The translations under genes were made by a program, and so were the position numbers. A stretch of 64,000 nt of DNA from Selenomonadaceae bacterium (GTDB lineage: Bacteria; Bacillota; Negativicutes; Selenomonadales; Selenomonadaceae): the NCBI GenBank assembly GCA_017527075.1, contig JAFXQM010000010.1:1-64000 (forward strand), read 5' to 3'. Every line of letters starts with the position of its first letter. Position 1 is the stretch's first letter. Positions 22,867 to 30,773 of the stretch are shown here, piece after piece. The notes below the pieces were generated by a model that had not been told where the DNA came from, made no database searches, and saw nothing but the letters and a program-made list of their open reading frames with translations.

Positions 22867-25539
22867 TTATTTACCGGAGCCGACGATAAGTTTTCGGCAA
22901 ATGTCGACGGGAATAATCGTGAACGCCATGGCAATGACGAACGCCCACTCGCTCATCGTCAAGCCGAAACAACGGAGCACTGCGCCGCCGAATTGTGCCA
23001 TGATAACCTGCGCGACGACGATTAAGCCCATGACTTTTAAGAAGTCGGGGTTGCCGCCGAGATTGTCGAAGACGTTTATTCGGTCGGTGCGGGCGTTGAA
23101 GGCGTTGAAGACCGCCATGAAAATGAAAAAGCAGAAGTAGCCCGTCATGACGTAAACGCTGTCGCCGCCAAATGTCATGGTGACGCCGGGAGGATTTACG
23201 TCGCGGAAATGGCCGGTTGAAAAATCTGTGAGCAGGAAGACCATGCCCATGATAAAACTCCACAGTGCGCCGACGCCAATCGCCGATTTCATGTACGGGC
23301 TGATAATTTTTTCGTCGCGCTGTTTAGGTTTTTCTTCCATGTAACGGTCAAGGGCAGGTTCGCCGCCGAATGCCAGAGCCGCCAAAGTGTCCATGACGAG
23401 ATTAACAACCAAAATCTGGATGATGGTGAGCGGGTTTTCCAAGCCGAGCAGCGGGCAGACGAATGAAATCAAAACCGCGCCGACGTTAATCGTGAGCTGG
23501 AAGATGATGAACTTGCGGATGTTGTTGAAAATCGTGCGGCCGTAAAGAATCGCCTTGCCGATTGATTTGAAGTTGTCGTCGAGGATAACAATTTCGCTGG
23601 CTTCCTTGGCGACCTCCGTGCCGCCGCCCATGGCAAATCCCACGTCAGCTTTTTTCAGCGCGGGCGAATCGTTGACGCCGTCGCCGGTCATGCCCACGAC
23701 CAAATTTAATTCCTGCGCCAATCTTACCAGGCGGCTTTTATCCGTCGGGAGGGCGCGCGCGATAACTCGAATCTTCGGGAGAGCTTTTTTAACTTCGTCG
23801 TCGGTCATGGCGTTGAGCTCGGCACTGGTGATGACAATCGCGTCATCAATCTCAATCAAGCCGGCTTCCTTGGCGATGGCCTGCGCGGTTTCCTTGCGGT
23901 CGCCGGTAATCATGACAACTTGGACGCCCGCCGAATGAACTTGCTCGATGGCTTTAATGGCGTCGGGTCTCACGTCGTCGCGAATGCCCGTGACGCCAAC
24001 GAAAGTCAGTCCGCTGTCGGGGATATTTCCGTCGGTGACTTCGCCGTCGTAAGTGACCAGAGCCAGCGTGCGAATCGCGCGGTTTGCCAGCTCGTCAATC
24101 TTTGCGTTAATCGCGGCGGTCGAGGTGAGTTTTTGCTTTTGCCCGTCCGAATCGTAATAGAAACTGCACTTATCCAAAAGTCTTTCGGGCGCGCCCTTAA
24201 TCAGCCACAAATCGAAATCGCCGCTGACTTTTGCCATGGAATATTTTTTCGCGCTGTCGAAGGGCACGGTGTCCACCACGTTGACATTGGGCGCGGTGTC
24301 CTTGCCGATGATAAAACCGAGGAGCGCGCGGTCGGTCATGTTGCCGCCGACGATTTTGTCGCCCGCGATGACTGCCCCGTTGTTGAAGCGGACGCTGAGC
24401 GAAACGAGCGTCTGAATTTTTTTGCCGAGCTTGTCGAAAGTCTCCGTGAAGGTCGCGGTGCCGTCCAGGAACGTGACGACTTCGAGCAGGCCTTTGGTAA
24501 TCGTGCCGGTCTTGTCGCTGAAAAGCAAATTCAAGCTGCCCGCCGTCTCAATGCCGGAAAGTTTGCGGACGAGGACGTTATCCTTTAACATCTTGCCCAT
24601 GTTCTGCGCGGACACGATTGAAATCATCAGCGGCAAACCTTCGGGCACTGCCATGACGATAATAATCACGGCGAGCATGACGGCTTCAACCAGGCAGTTA
24701 AGCAAATTCATCCAGTCGGAACAGAACGCCGACATCTGCGCCCAATCAAAATTGTGCTGAATGGCAATGCGTTCGAACATGAAGGCAACGGCAATCGCCA
24801 CGCCGCCCGTGTAACCGAACTTGGAAATTTGCTCCGCGAGGACGCCGAGTTTGAGCTTGAGGGGAGTGTCGCGGTCTTCGTCGATTTGCAGTTCGCCCGC
24901 GATTTTCCCGTAAAGAGTGTTGTCGCCGAGCGTGACCGTGCGCATGACTGCCGAGCCGCCCGCAACCACTGCCGCGCGGAAAACTTTGTGCGGGTTCAGG
25001 AAGTCGGTGCTCTCGGCCGCCGCGGAATCGGTCGCTTCGTCGGGCGCGGGAATTTTATTTTCCTCCTTTGCCTCGCCGTTCAAAATCGATTGGTCAACTT
25101 GAATTGAGCCGTCGATAATCACGCCGTCGGCAGGAATTTTATCGCCCGTCTGGAGCAGGACGCAATCGCCCATGGTTATATCGTTAATCGGAATCTCCGT
25201 GACCACGCCGTTGCGATAGACTTTGCACTTAATCAACGACGCCTCGCCCTGCAATTTTTGGAACGCGCTCTCATTCTTGAACTCGGAAAAAGTCGAAACG
25301 AAAGTCGCCAGCAAAACCGCAATCGCGATGCCGACGGATTCATACCACTCCGCCTTGCCCATGAACGCAAAGAAAACGTTCAATGCCAGCGCGAAGAGTA
25401 AGATTTTGATTATCGGGTCGTCGAAGTTGCCTTTGAGCTTGTCCCAGAAGCCTTCGCGCGCCTGCTCGGTGATTGAGTTGTCGCCGAACTTCGCCTTGGC
25501 CTCTTGGACTTGCGCGTCGGTTAATCCTGTGATTTTCAA
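22867..25539 (-). CDS. PMCA-type calcium P-type ATPase
   Basis: An 890-residue P2-type ATPase, most like bacterial Ca2+ exporters. Phosphorylation loop LLFSDKTGTITKG, hinge MTGDGVNDSPALKKADVGFAMG, nucleotide-domain LIKGAPERLL, and the membrane ion site VMAVPEGLPLMIS followed later by NLVMDTLAALAFG (NxxxD) as in Ca2+ pumps. The actuator loop TGES reads ILNGEAKEENK: the key Glu is kept but flanking residues differ. TTG start 25539 after GGAGGTATCAAA; the start overlaps the stop of the GT2 gene, so it is coupled to that gene and its homopolymer switch. Ca2+ specificity is inferred. Confidence 0.9.
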   Translation of the reverse strand: MKITGLTDAQVQEAKAKFGDNSITEQAREGFWDKLKGNFDDPIIKILLFALALNVFFAFMGKAEWYESVGIAIAVLLATFVSTFSEFKNESAFQKLQGEASLIKCKVYRNGVVTEIPINDITMGDCVLLQTGDKIPADGVIIDGSIQVDQSILNGEAKEENKIPAPDEATDSAAAESTDFLNPHKVFRAAVVAGGSAVMRTVTLGDNTLYGKIAGELQIDEDRDTPLKLKLGVLAEQISKFGYTGGVAIAVAFMFERIAIQHNFDWAQMSAFCSDWMNLLNCLVEAVMLAVIIIVMAVPEGLPLMISIVSAQNMGKMLKDNVLVRKLSGIETAGSLNLLFSDKTGTITKGLLEVVTFLDGTATFTETFDKLGKKIQTLVSLSVRFNNGAVIAGDKIVGGNMTDRALLGFIIGKDTAPNVNVVDTVPFDSAKKYSMAKVSGDFDLWLIKGAPERLLDKCSFYYDSDGQKQKLTSTAAINAKIDELANRAIRTLALVTYDGEVTDGNIPDSGLTFVGVTGIRDDVRPDAIKAIEQVHSAGVQVVMITGDRKETAQAIAKEAGLIEIDDAIVITSAELNAMTDDEVKKALPKIRVIARALPTDKSRLVRLAQELNLVVGMTGDGVNDSPALKKADVGFAMGGGTEVAKEASEIVILDDNFKSIGKAILYGRTIFNNIRKFIIFQLTINVGAVLISFVCPLLGLENPLTIIQILVVNLVMDTLAALAFGGEPALDRYMEEKPKQRDEKIISPYMKSAIGVGALWSFIMGMVFLLTDFSTGHFRDVNPPGVTMTFGGDSVYVMTGYFCFFIFMAVFNAFNARTDRINVFDNLGGNPDFLKVMGLIVVAQVIMAQFGGAVLRCFGLTMSEWAFVIAMAFTIIPVDICRKLIVGSGK

Positions 25540-26528
25540 TTTGATACCTCCAAATGATTAGTATTAATTTTGGAAAGAGTTGCCGCCTCGAACAGATAAG
25601 CCGTCAGTGCGGCGATATCTTGCGTTCTGTGCGAGAAAACTCCCTTGCTCAAAAAATTGTATAACCCGCCGACATCGTGCCCGTTGTCGACGAAAAATTT
25701 TGAGAAAACATTCAAACTGTTTTGCATGAAAAAATCCGTCACCATGAATTTGTATTGCGGATTGTCCTCAAAAAATTTTCTGCCGCTCATGAAATCATTC
25801 GCGCTCTTAACGACGTCGATAATATTTTCCATGAATCTCATTGGGTCAGTTGTCGGGCTTGAAACTGAACCTTCCCGCTTGCGGTAGTAATAAAAGTAGA
25901 ACGGCACGCGCACATAATTTTTCGCGGCGACCAGGCACTCGAACGCGAAAACAAAATCCTCCCAAACTTTTAACGCGGGGAAAGTGATTTTGTTCGCGCG
26001 GAGAAATTTCAGGCGCACAAACTTTCCTCCGATTTCCCACATAAATCTTTTTTGAGTAAAACCTTTCACTCGCGCGCCGATATCAAAAATTTCAAGCGTC
26101 GGCGCGGTGACAAATCCGCCCGTCTGATAACTCATCAGCTTACTGCTTTCCTTGCCGAGTTCATCTTGAAATTCAAAATATCCTTCCGTCTGAATGACAT
26201 CAGCGTCAAATTTTTCTGCGACGGCGTAGAAATTTTCCAGCGCGTCGGGTGCGATGAAGTCGTCGCTGTCGAGGAAGTAAACGTATTTGCCGCGCGCCAT
26301 GTTCAAGGCAAAATTCCTGGAAACGCCGGGGCGACCGACGTGCTCGGACAATTTGGCAAGCGTCAATCTGTCGCCGAACTTTGCGAAAAAACTTTGTACA
26401 ATCTCGCGGGAATTATCCGTGGAGCAGTCGTCGACGATTATGACATCAAAATCTTGGAAGGTCTGATTCGCGAGGCTCTCCAAACATTCGCCGATATATT
26501 TTTCCGTGTTGTACATCGGGATAATCAC
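25536..26528 (-). CDS. GT2 family glycosyltransferase, probably switched by a C10 tract
   Basis: A GT-A glycosyltransferase of ~330 residues: IIPMYNTEKYIGECLESL, DVIIVDDCSTDNS, GRPGVSRNFALNMARGKYVYF, LDSDD (DxD). As read, the frame opens only at an internal GTG (26528) with no SD and lacks the usual first strand. A proper start, GTG 26572 behind GGAGGA, is 44 nt upstream but separated by ten C (minus strand). With ten C it runs into a stop at 26527-26525; with eleven (or eight) it would read MATNN-Pro(n)-STCAISVIIPMYN, a normal GT2 N-terminus. The gene follows the nucleosidase and overlaps the ATPase start. Confidence 0.85.
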   Translation of the reverse strand: MIIPMYNTEKYIGECLESLANQTFQDFDVIIVDDCSTDNSREIVQSFFAKFGDRLTLAKLSEHVGRPGVSRNFALNMARGKYVYFLDSDDFIAPDALENFYAVAEKFDADVIQTEGYFEFQDELGKESSKLMSYQTGGFVTAPTLEIFDIGARVKGFTQKRFMWEIGGKFVRLKFLRANKITFPALKVWEDFVFAFECLVAAKNYVRVPFYFYYYRKREGSVSSPTTDPMRFMENIIDVVKSANDFMSGRKFFEDNPQYKFMVTDFFMQNSLNVFSKFFVDNGHDVGGLYNFLSKGVFSHRTQDIAALTAYLFEAATLSKINTNHLEVSN

Positions 26529-26547
26529 GGAAATTGCGCAGGTTGAC

Positions 26548-26557
26548 GGGGGGGGGG
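26548..26557. repeat. Homopolymer G10 (C10 on the coding strand)
   Basis: Ten G between the SD-supported GTG start (26572) and the conserved GT2 frame. It leaves the gene out of frame by one base; typical of slipped-strand phase variation, or an assembly length error. Confidence 0.9.
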
Positions 26558-26589
26558 ATTATTAGTTGCCACGTTTGCTTTCCTCCGAA

Positions 26590-27513
26590 TTATTTTTTCA
26601 AAACGTCGCGGATATAATCCTCAACGACGAGCAAAGTAAAATCCTGCGCGATTGTCGCGACGGCGGGTTCGTATGCCTGAGAGTGTACGGCGTTGTCAGA
26701 GATGACCCGAATGCCCAAGAACGGCACGCCCGCGCTTTTGCAAATCTGTGCGACGGAAGCAGTTTCCATTTCCTCACAGCTTGAGCCGTAAGTTTCGTGC
26801 AGGAAATTTATGAAGTCGAGATTTTCCAGCCACGCGTCGCTTGAGCAAATTACGCCGCTCGTCACGTTGAAATTTTTGTGCGCGTCTGAAATTTTCTTCG
26901 CAACGTCAAAAAGTTTCGCGTCGGGGAAATATTCTTTGTTCGGCTGAAAAATTCCGCTCGCCGTGTCGAAGGCGTAAGTGCCGCGCATTTCCTGATTGGT
27001 CAGCTCGGCTCCCGTGCCAACCGCCGTGCGCGAGGTTTTTATCGCAAAGCAGTTGAAAATTTTTTCGCCGAGGACAATGTCGCCGATTTTCAGCGCGCCG
27101 TCGTGTCCGCCCGCCGTCCCCTGATTGATGACGGCAATCGGATTAAATTTTTTTATCGCCAAAGCCGTGGACGCCGCCGCATTTGCCATGCCCTGCTCCG
27201 TCCGCACAACCACCACCGGATAATTTTTGTACGTGCCCGCCACGAACAGATAATTCAGCTCGCGATATGCCACGGGATTTTTCAGCGCGCGCACAAATAC
27301 TTCCGTCTCCGTGTTCATCGCGCCTTCGAGGAGAATCGGTCGCCGCGAACTTTTGTATTCGCCCTTCGCCGCCGGCAACGTCGCGTAAAATTTCTCCGCC
27401 GCCGCACCCGCCATATCCGCCGCGCTGTCCGCTACTTCCGTCGTGTACTGCGCCGACGCCGCGCTCGTCACCATGAGCAAGCACGCAATCACCAGCGCAA
27501 AAAATTTCCTCAT
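26590..27513 (-). CDS. Exported nucleosidase of the MTA/SAH nucleosidase (PNP/UDP) family
   Basis: A 307-residue protein with a signal peptide (RKFFALVIACLLMVTSAASA). The nucleoside-binding fold shows VVVVRTEQGMANAAAS, VINQGTAGGHDGALKIGDIV, and CEEMETASVAQICKSAGVPF with the EME ribose-contact motif, then VRVISD-type RVISDNA near the catalytic Asp. Family members hydrolyse methylthioadenosine or S-adenosylhomocysteine; export to the periplasm suggests nucleoside scavenging or handling of an exported nucleoside. The ATG overlaps the stop of the upstream TerD gene (TGATG), so translation is coupled. Confidence 0.8.
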   Translation of the reverse strand: MRKFFALVIACLLMVTSAASAQYTTEVADSAADMAGAAAEKFYATLPAAKGEYKSSRRPILLEGAMNTETEVFVRALKNPVAYRELNYLFVAGTYKNYPVVVVRTEQGMANAAASTALAIKKFNPIAVINQGTAGGHDGALKIGDIVLGEKIFNCFAIKTSRTAVGTGAELTNQEMRGTYAFDTASGIFQPNKEYFPDAKLFDVAKKISDAHKNFNVTSGVICSSDAWLENLDFINFLHETYGSSCEEMETASVAQICKSAGVPFLGIRVISDNAVHSQAYEPAVATIAQDFTLLVVEDYIRDVLKK

Positions 27514-28115
27514 CACTTGAATCTTTCTCCCAATTCTCTGAGGTCTTTATCCTTCGTGCCCATGCCCACCGCGTTGAATTTCCATTCCTCGCCGCGCTTA
27601 TAAACTTCGCCGGCTATCATCGACAGCATGTCCGTGTAATCGTCGCTGAGGTTGAAGCGGCAAAATTCCTCGTGCGTTTCCGGGTCGATTATGTGAATGT
27701 ACGCGTTCTTTATCATGCCGAAGTGCTGCTTGCGCGCCACCGCGTGATAAATATTCACCACGAAAATCAGCTTGTCGTAGTGCGCGGGCATCTTGTCCAG
27801 GTCGATGAAAATTTGTTCGTCGTCGCCTTCGCCCTCGCCCGTCAAGTTGTCGCCCATGTGCTTTATGCAATCGCTCTCGTGGTGCAAGTTGCCGAAGTAA
27901 ATCAAATCTTCCTTGCCGCGATATTTCCCGTCCCTGCACATGAAAACCGACGCGTCGCAGTCAATGCTCTCGTTGGTGCCGAACAGCGTGCTGAAGAAGC
28001 CGCTCTTTTTTTTATTTGCCGCGTCCCAGCCCAAACCAACCATCAGCCGAGTGAGTTTGCGCCCGTCAGATTTTTTCAAGGAAATTTTTTGTCCCTTTTG
28101 AAGATTGACCGCCAT
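27513..28115 (-). CDS. TerD-family protein (second)
   Basis: A 200-residue TerD-domain protein. MAVNLQKGQKISLKK start, VGLGWDA, SIDCDASVFMCRDGKYR and LTGEGEGDDEQIFIDLDKMP correspond to the two acidic calcium-binding segments; the C-terminus ends WKFNAVGMGTKD. TerD proteins bind Ca2+ and act in tellurite, phage and general envelope-stress responses with TerC-type membrane proteins, by mechanisms still unclear. An insert (NKKKSGFFSTLFGTNE) is absent from its paralogue. ATG 28115 follows GAGGAGAAAAAATC. Confidence 0.92.
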   Translation of the reverse strand: MAVNLQKGQKISLKKSDGRKLTRLMVGLGWDAANKKKSGFFSTLFGTNESIDCDASVFMCRDGKYRGKEDLIYFGNLHHESDCIKHMGDNLTGEGEGDDEQIFIDLDKMPAHYDKLIFVVNIYHAVARKQHFGMIKNAYIHIIDPETHEEFCRFNLSDDYTDMLSMIAGEVYKRGEEWKFNAVGMGTKDKDLRELGERFK

Positions 28116-28139
28116 GATTTTTTCTCCTCTCGTTAGCAA

Positions 28140-28200
28140 AAAGGAGCAGGGATTAACAAAACTATTCCCTACTCCCTAATCCCTTCTAGTCCCTAATTAC
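28140..28200. repeat. Heptamer-like tract between the two terD genes
   Basis: Degenerate heptamers (CCCTACT, CCCTAAT, CCCTTCT, CCCTAAT) directly after the TAA of the first terD; the more CCC-rich version of the family. Confidence 0.7.
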
Positions 28201-28775
28201 ACGTTGACGCCGTAGTTTTTGCCGAGCGATGCCAACCCGCCGCTGAAGCCGGAGCCAATCGCGTTGAACTTCCATTCGCCTTTGTTGCGATAAAGTTCGC
28301 CGATAACGACCGCCGTCTCGATGCTGAAGTCCTCGCCCAGGTCGTAGCGGATGAGTTCCTCGCCCGTCGCCGAATTCACCACGCGGATAAACGCATTCTC
28401 CACTTGCCCGAAGTTCTGCTTGCGCTCTTCCGCCTCGTAAATCGTCACCGTGAAGTCAATCTTCTCCACGTTTTCGGGGACTTTGCTCAGGTCGATTTTT
28501 ATTTCCTCGTCGTCGCCCTCGCCTGCGCCCGTCAGGTTATCGCCCAAGTGCTCGACGCTGCCCGACACGTGCTTCAGGTTCCCGTAGAACACAAAGTCAT
28601 CATCGCTGTTGACCTTGCCCGCGCCGTTGAGCAGGAACACCGACGCGTCCAAGTCGAAGTCCTTGCCGCCGTCATATTTGTTGACGTCCCAGCCCAGCCC
28701 GATTAAAACTTCCTTCAAGCCGGGGTTCGTCTTCGTCAGGTCAACTTTCTGTCCTTTTTTCAAACTGATTGCCAT
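28197..28775 (-). CDS. TerD-family protein (first gene of ter operon)
   Basis: A 192-residue TerD protein: [52 protein letters not shown], and [17 protein letters not shown] at the end. This copy keeps the canonical FDLDAS calcium-site sequence. First gene after the promoter at 28812-28840; followed by a heptamer-like tract and the second terD. ATG 28775 is behind GGGAGGAAAAATCCT. Confidence 0.93.
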   Translation of the reverse strand: MAISLKKGQKVDLTKTNPGLKEVLIGLGWDVNKYDGGKDFDLDASVFLLNGAGKVNSDDDFVFYGNLKHVSGSVEHLGDNLTGAGEGDDEEIKIDLSKVPENVEKIDFTVTIYEAEERKQNFGQVENAFIRVVNSATGEELIRYDLGEDFSIETAVVIGELYRNKGEWKFNAIGSGFSGGLASLGKNYGVNV

Positions 28776-28811
28776 AGGATTTTTCCTCCCAAAAATTTTT
28801 GAATCTGCCAT

Positions 28812-28840
28812 AATCTATCACACTCCGATTTTTATTTCAA
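28812..28840 (-). promoter_or_regulatory. Sigma-70-type promoter of the ter - nucleosidase - GT2 - ATPase operon
   Basis: -35 TTGAAA (28840-28835), 17-bp spacer, extended -10 TGATAGATT (hexamer TAGATT at 28817-28812). Confidence 0.75.
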
Positions 28841-28907
28841 GTCACGAGCGCGTGGAACAACCGCGTCATCAATTACGGCGACAACGTATACAATCAACGC
28901 GGGCGCG

Positions 28908-29151
28908 ATGATTGAAAATCCGGAGTTGTTCGCGCCGGTCAAAAAATTATTTCTCGACAGTCACCGGTCGCCCGAACTTTACGCGGTTCGACGCGCTTGG
29001 GCAGTAAAGAAGTTGAGTCGGCATCAACAGCCTTGGCGAAGAAGACTTACAAAAAGTCATTGACCAACTCAATCACCAACCCGAAAAATGTTTGGGTTAT
29101 AAAACATCGGCAGAAATATACTTTTCGAAGTCGCACAGGTCAAACTCCTAA
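28908..29151 (+). pseudogene. IS30-type transposase remnant and an unidentified fragment
   Basis: From 29032 to the stop at 29151 the plus frame reads LGEEDLQKVIDQLNHQPEKC then LGYKTSAEIYF, the typical C-terminal end of IS30-family transposases. Just upstream, 28908-29063 is an overlapping 51-residue frame (MIENPELFAPVKKLFLDSHR...) that looks protein-like but is not recognised. No inverted repeats or catalytic DDE region are visible, so this is scrap. It fills the gap between the ter promoter and the phytase promoter. Confidence 0.6.
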
Positions 29152-29189
29152 CTCTTTGTCATTCTTCTGTCAATAAAGGGCGGTTGCCC

Positions 29190-29218
29190 TTGACCAAGAC
29201 GAAACGATACCTTAAAAT
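29190..29218 (+). promoter_or_regulatory. Sigma-70-type promoter of the phytase operon
   Basis: -35 TTGACC (29190-29195), 17-bp spacer, -10 TAAAAT (29213-29218), 32 bp before the phytase start. Confidence 0.8.
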
Positions 29219-29250
29219 AAGCTGAAAAGTTTTTTGAGGAGTGAATCGTT

Positions 29251-30183
29251 TTGGCGAAGAAAATTTTTCTCGGCGCGCTGATTTTAATTTTGAGCGCGTC
29301 GATTTTTTCTGCGGCGAGTGCAAAAAAAATTTCGGACACGTGGCGGCTTGACGGTTTATCTTCCGACGGGCTGAGAAATTTTCGGCTGATGACCGACGAG
29401 TGGCAAAATCCACTGCGCGGCAAAGAACCGACGCGGCAAGGCATGGAAAATTTGCACGCCTCGGCGAGCGCGCAACCGTCCACGGTGGCACTGGCTGAGC
29501 TTTACGAAAAACTCCACGTGCTGGAGCCCGCCGCAAAAATTTTTCTGATTGACCTGCGGCAGGAGAGCCACGGCTTTGCAAATTCACTGCCCGTGAGCTG
29601 GTACGCCGAACACAACGCCGCAAACGCCGGCAAAAATACTTCCGAGGTCTTGGCGGACGAGATTGAGCGGCTGAAAAAACTTCGCGGCGTCGACACGACC
29701 TTCGAGCCGCTGGGCAACGCCGACAAGCAACGCCTCAAGCCGATAACGATAATTCCGCGCGTGGTGCAAACTGAACGTGACGCGGCAGCGAAACTCGGCT
29801 TCGAGTACGTTCGATTCGCGGCGGCCGATATGCAATTCCCCGCGCCCGAAATTGTCGACGACTTTATAATTTTCGTCGCCAACCTCCCGAAAAATTCTTG
29901 GCTGCACTTCCACTGCCAAGCCGGTCACGGGCGCACGACGACCTTCCTCGCCATGTACGACATCATGAAAAATCCTGACGTGTCGCTGGAGGAAATTTGT
30001 AAGCGGCAATATCTTTTGGGCGGCTCGAATCTTTTGCTTGAGCCCGAAGGCAACGACTGGTATGCAAAGATGGCTCGCGACCGCGCAAAAAAAATTCGCC
30101 TCTTTTATGAATTCGTTCAGGGGACGCGCGCCGAGAAAATCGGTTTGCAGTGGAGCGAGTGGCTGAGGGCGATTGACCGATGA
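29251..30183 (+). CDS. PTP-like cysteine phytase (myo-inositol polyphosphatase), exported
   Basis: A 310-residue protein with a signal peptide (about 1-24) and the dual-specificity-phosphatase signature HFHCQAGHGRTTTFLAMYD, i.e. the HCx5R catalytic loop. The flanks (MKNPDVSLEEICKRQ; FYEFVQ; WSEWLRAIDR) closely follow the phytase of Selenomonas ruminantium, and IFLIDLRQESHGFANSLPVSW matches its N-terminal domain. The enzyme removes phosphates from phytate in the periplasm or outside. TTG start at 29251 behind GAGGAGTGAATCG. Its last codons overlap the transglutaminase-like gene (ATGA). Confidence 0.92.
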   Translation: MAKKIFLGALILILSASIFSAASAKKISDTWRLDGLSSDGLRNFRLMTDEWQNPLRGKEPTRQGMENLHASASAQPSTVALAELYEKLHVLEPAAKIFLIDLRQESHGFANSLPVSWYAEHNAANAGKNTSEVLADEIERLKKLRGVDTTFEPLGNADKQRLKPITIIPRVVQTERDAAAKLGFEYVRFAAADMQFPAPEIVDDFIIFVANLPKNSWLHFHCQAGHGRTTTFLAMYDIMKNPDVSLEEICKRQYLLGGSNLLLEPEGNDWYAKMARDRAKKIRLFYEFVQGTRAEKIGLQWSEWLRAIDR

Positions 30184-30773
30184 AAAAATTTTTGACGACC
30201 TGCGCGGCGATTTTGATTTTGTTGACGACTTCGGCTGAGGCGGCGGATGCGGATTACATTTTGAACAACGCGGAACTTTATCCGACGTCTACGGGCGAAG
30301 ATTACTGCGACGAAATTGTTTGGCAGACGCTCAATCAAATCACGACCGAGGACATGACGACCGCCGAAAAAGTTCGGGCGTGTTATGATTATCTCGTCGA
30401 CACGTGCACATACGGCGACAACGTCCTGCGCCTGGACTTCCCCGAAGACAACGGCACGGCTCGCGCTTACGGAATGCTCGTCGGACACGTGGGAGCCTGC
30501 GACGATTACTCGTGCGCCTTCGCCGCGCTGACCAGAGCCATCGGCTTGAACTGTTACACGGTCTACGGGCAGACGGCGCGCGCGGACGGCGGCTACACCG
30601 GACACATCTGGTGCGTTATTGCCGTCGACGGCGTCGAATACGTCTTCGACCCGCAAATCGACGACAACATCGGCGCGAACGTTTATTACCGCTTCTGCAT
30701 GACTTACGACGAAACGCCCGGCTCCTATTACGATGCCGAGGTGCGTTGGGGATATTTCGAACCGTTCTATTGA
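30180..30773 (+). CDS. Exported transglutaminase-like cysteine protease-fold protein
   Basis: A 197-residue protein with a signal peptide (KKFLTTCAAILILLTTSAEA). The transglutaminase-like triad is visible: Cys in GACDDYSCAFAALTRAIGL, His in GGYTGHIWCVIAVDG, Asp in VFDPQID. YDYLVDTCTYG is the family's N-terminal helix. Members act as peptidases or cross-linking enzymes at the cell surface; substrate unknown. It overlaps the phytase by ATGA, so the two are co-translated. Confidence 0.85.
   Translation: MKKFLTTCAAILILLTTSAEAADADYILNNAELYPTSTGEDYCDEIVWQTLNQITTEDMTTAEKVRACYDYLVDTCTYGDNVLRLDFPEDNGTARAYGMLVGHVGACDDYSCAFAALTRAIGLNCYTVYGQTARADGGYTGHIWCVIAVDGVEYVFDPQIDDNIGANVYYRFCMTYDETPGSYYDAEVRWGYFEPFY

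Noticed and set aside
28848-28918. Fragment reading RVINYGDNVYNQRG, resembling the INYGDNV repeats of the RTX-repeat protein
   Set aside because: Only about 24 residues, no start, and an overlapping frame also looks protein-like; too little to call a gene remnant.
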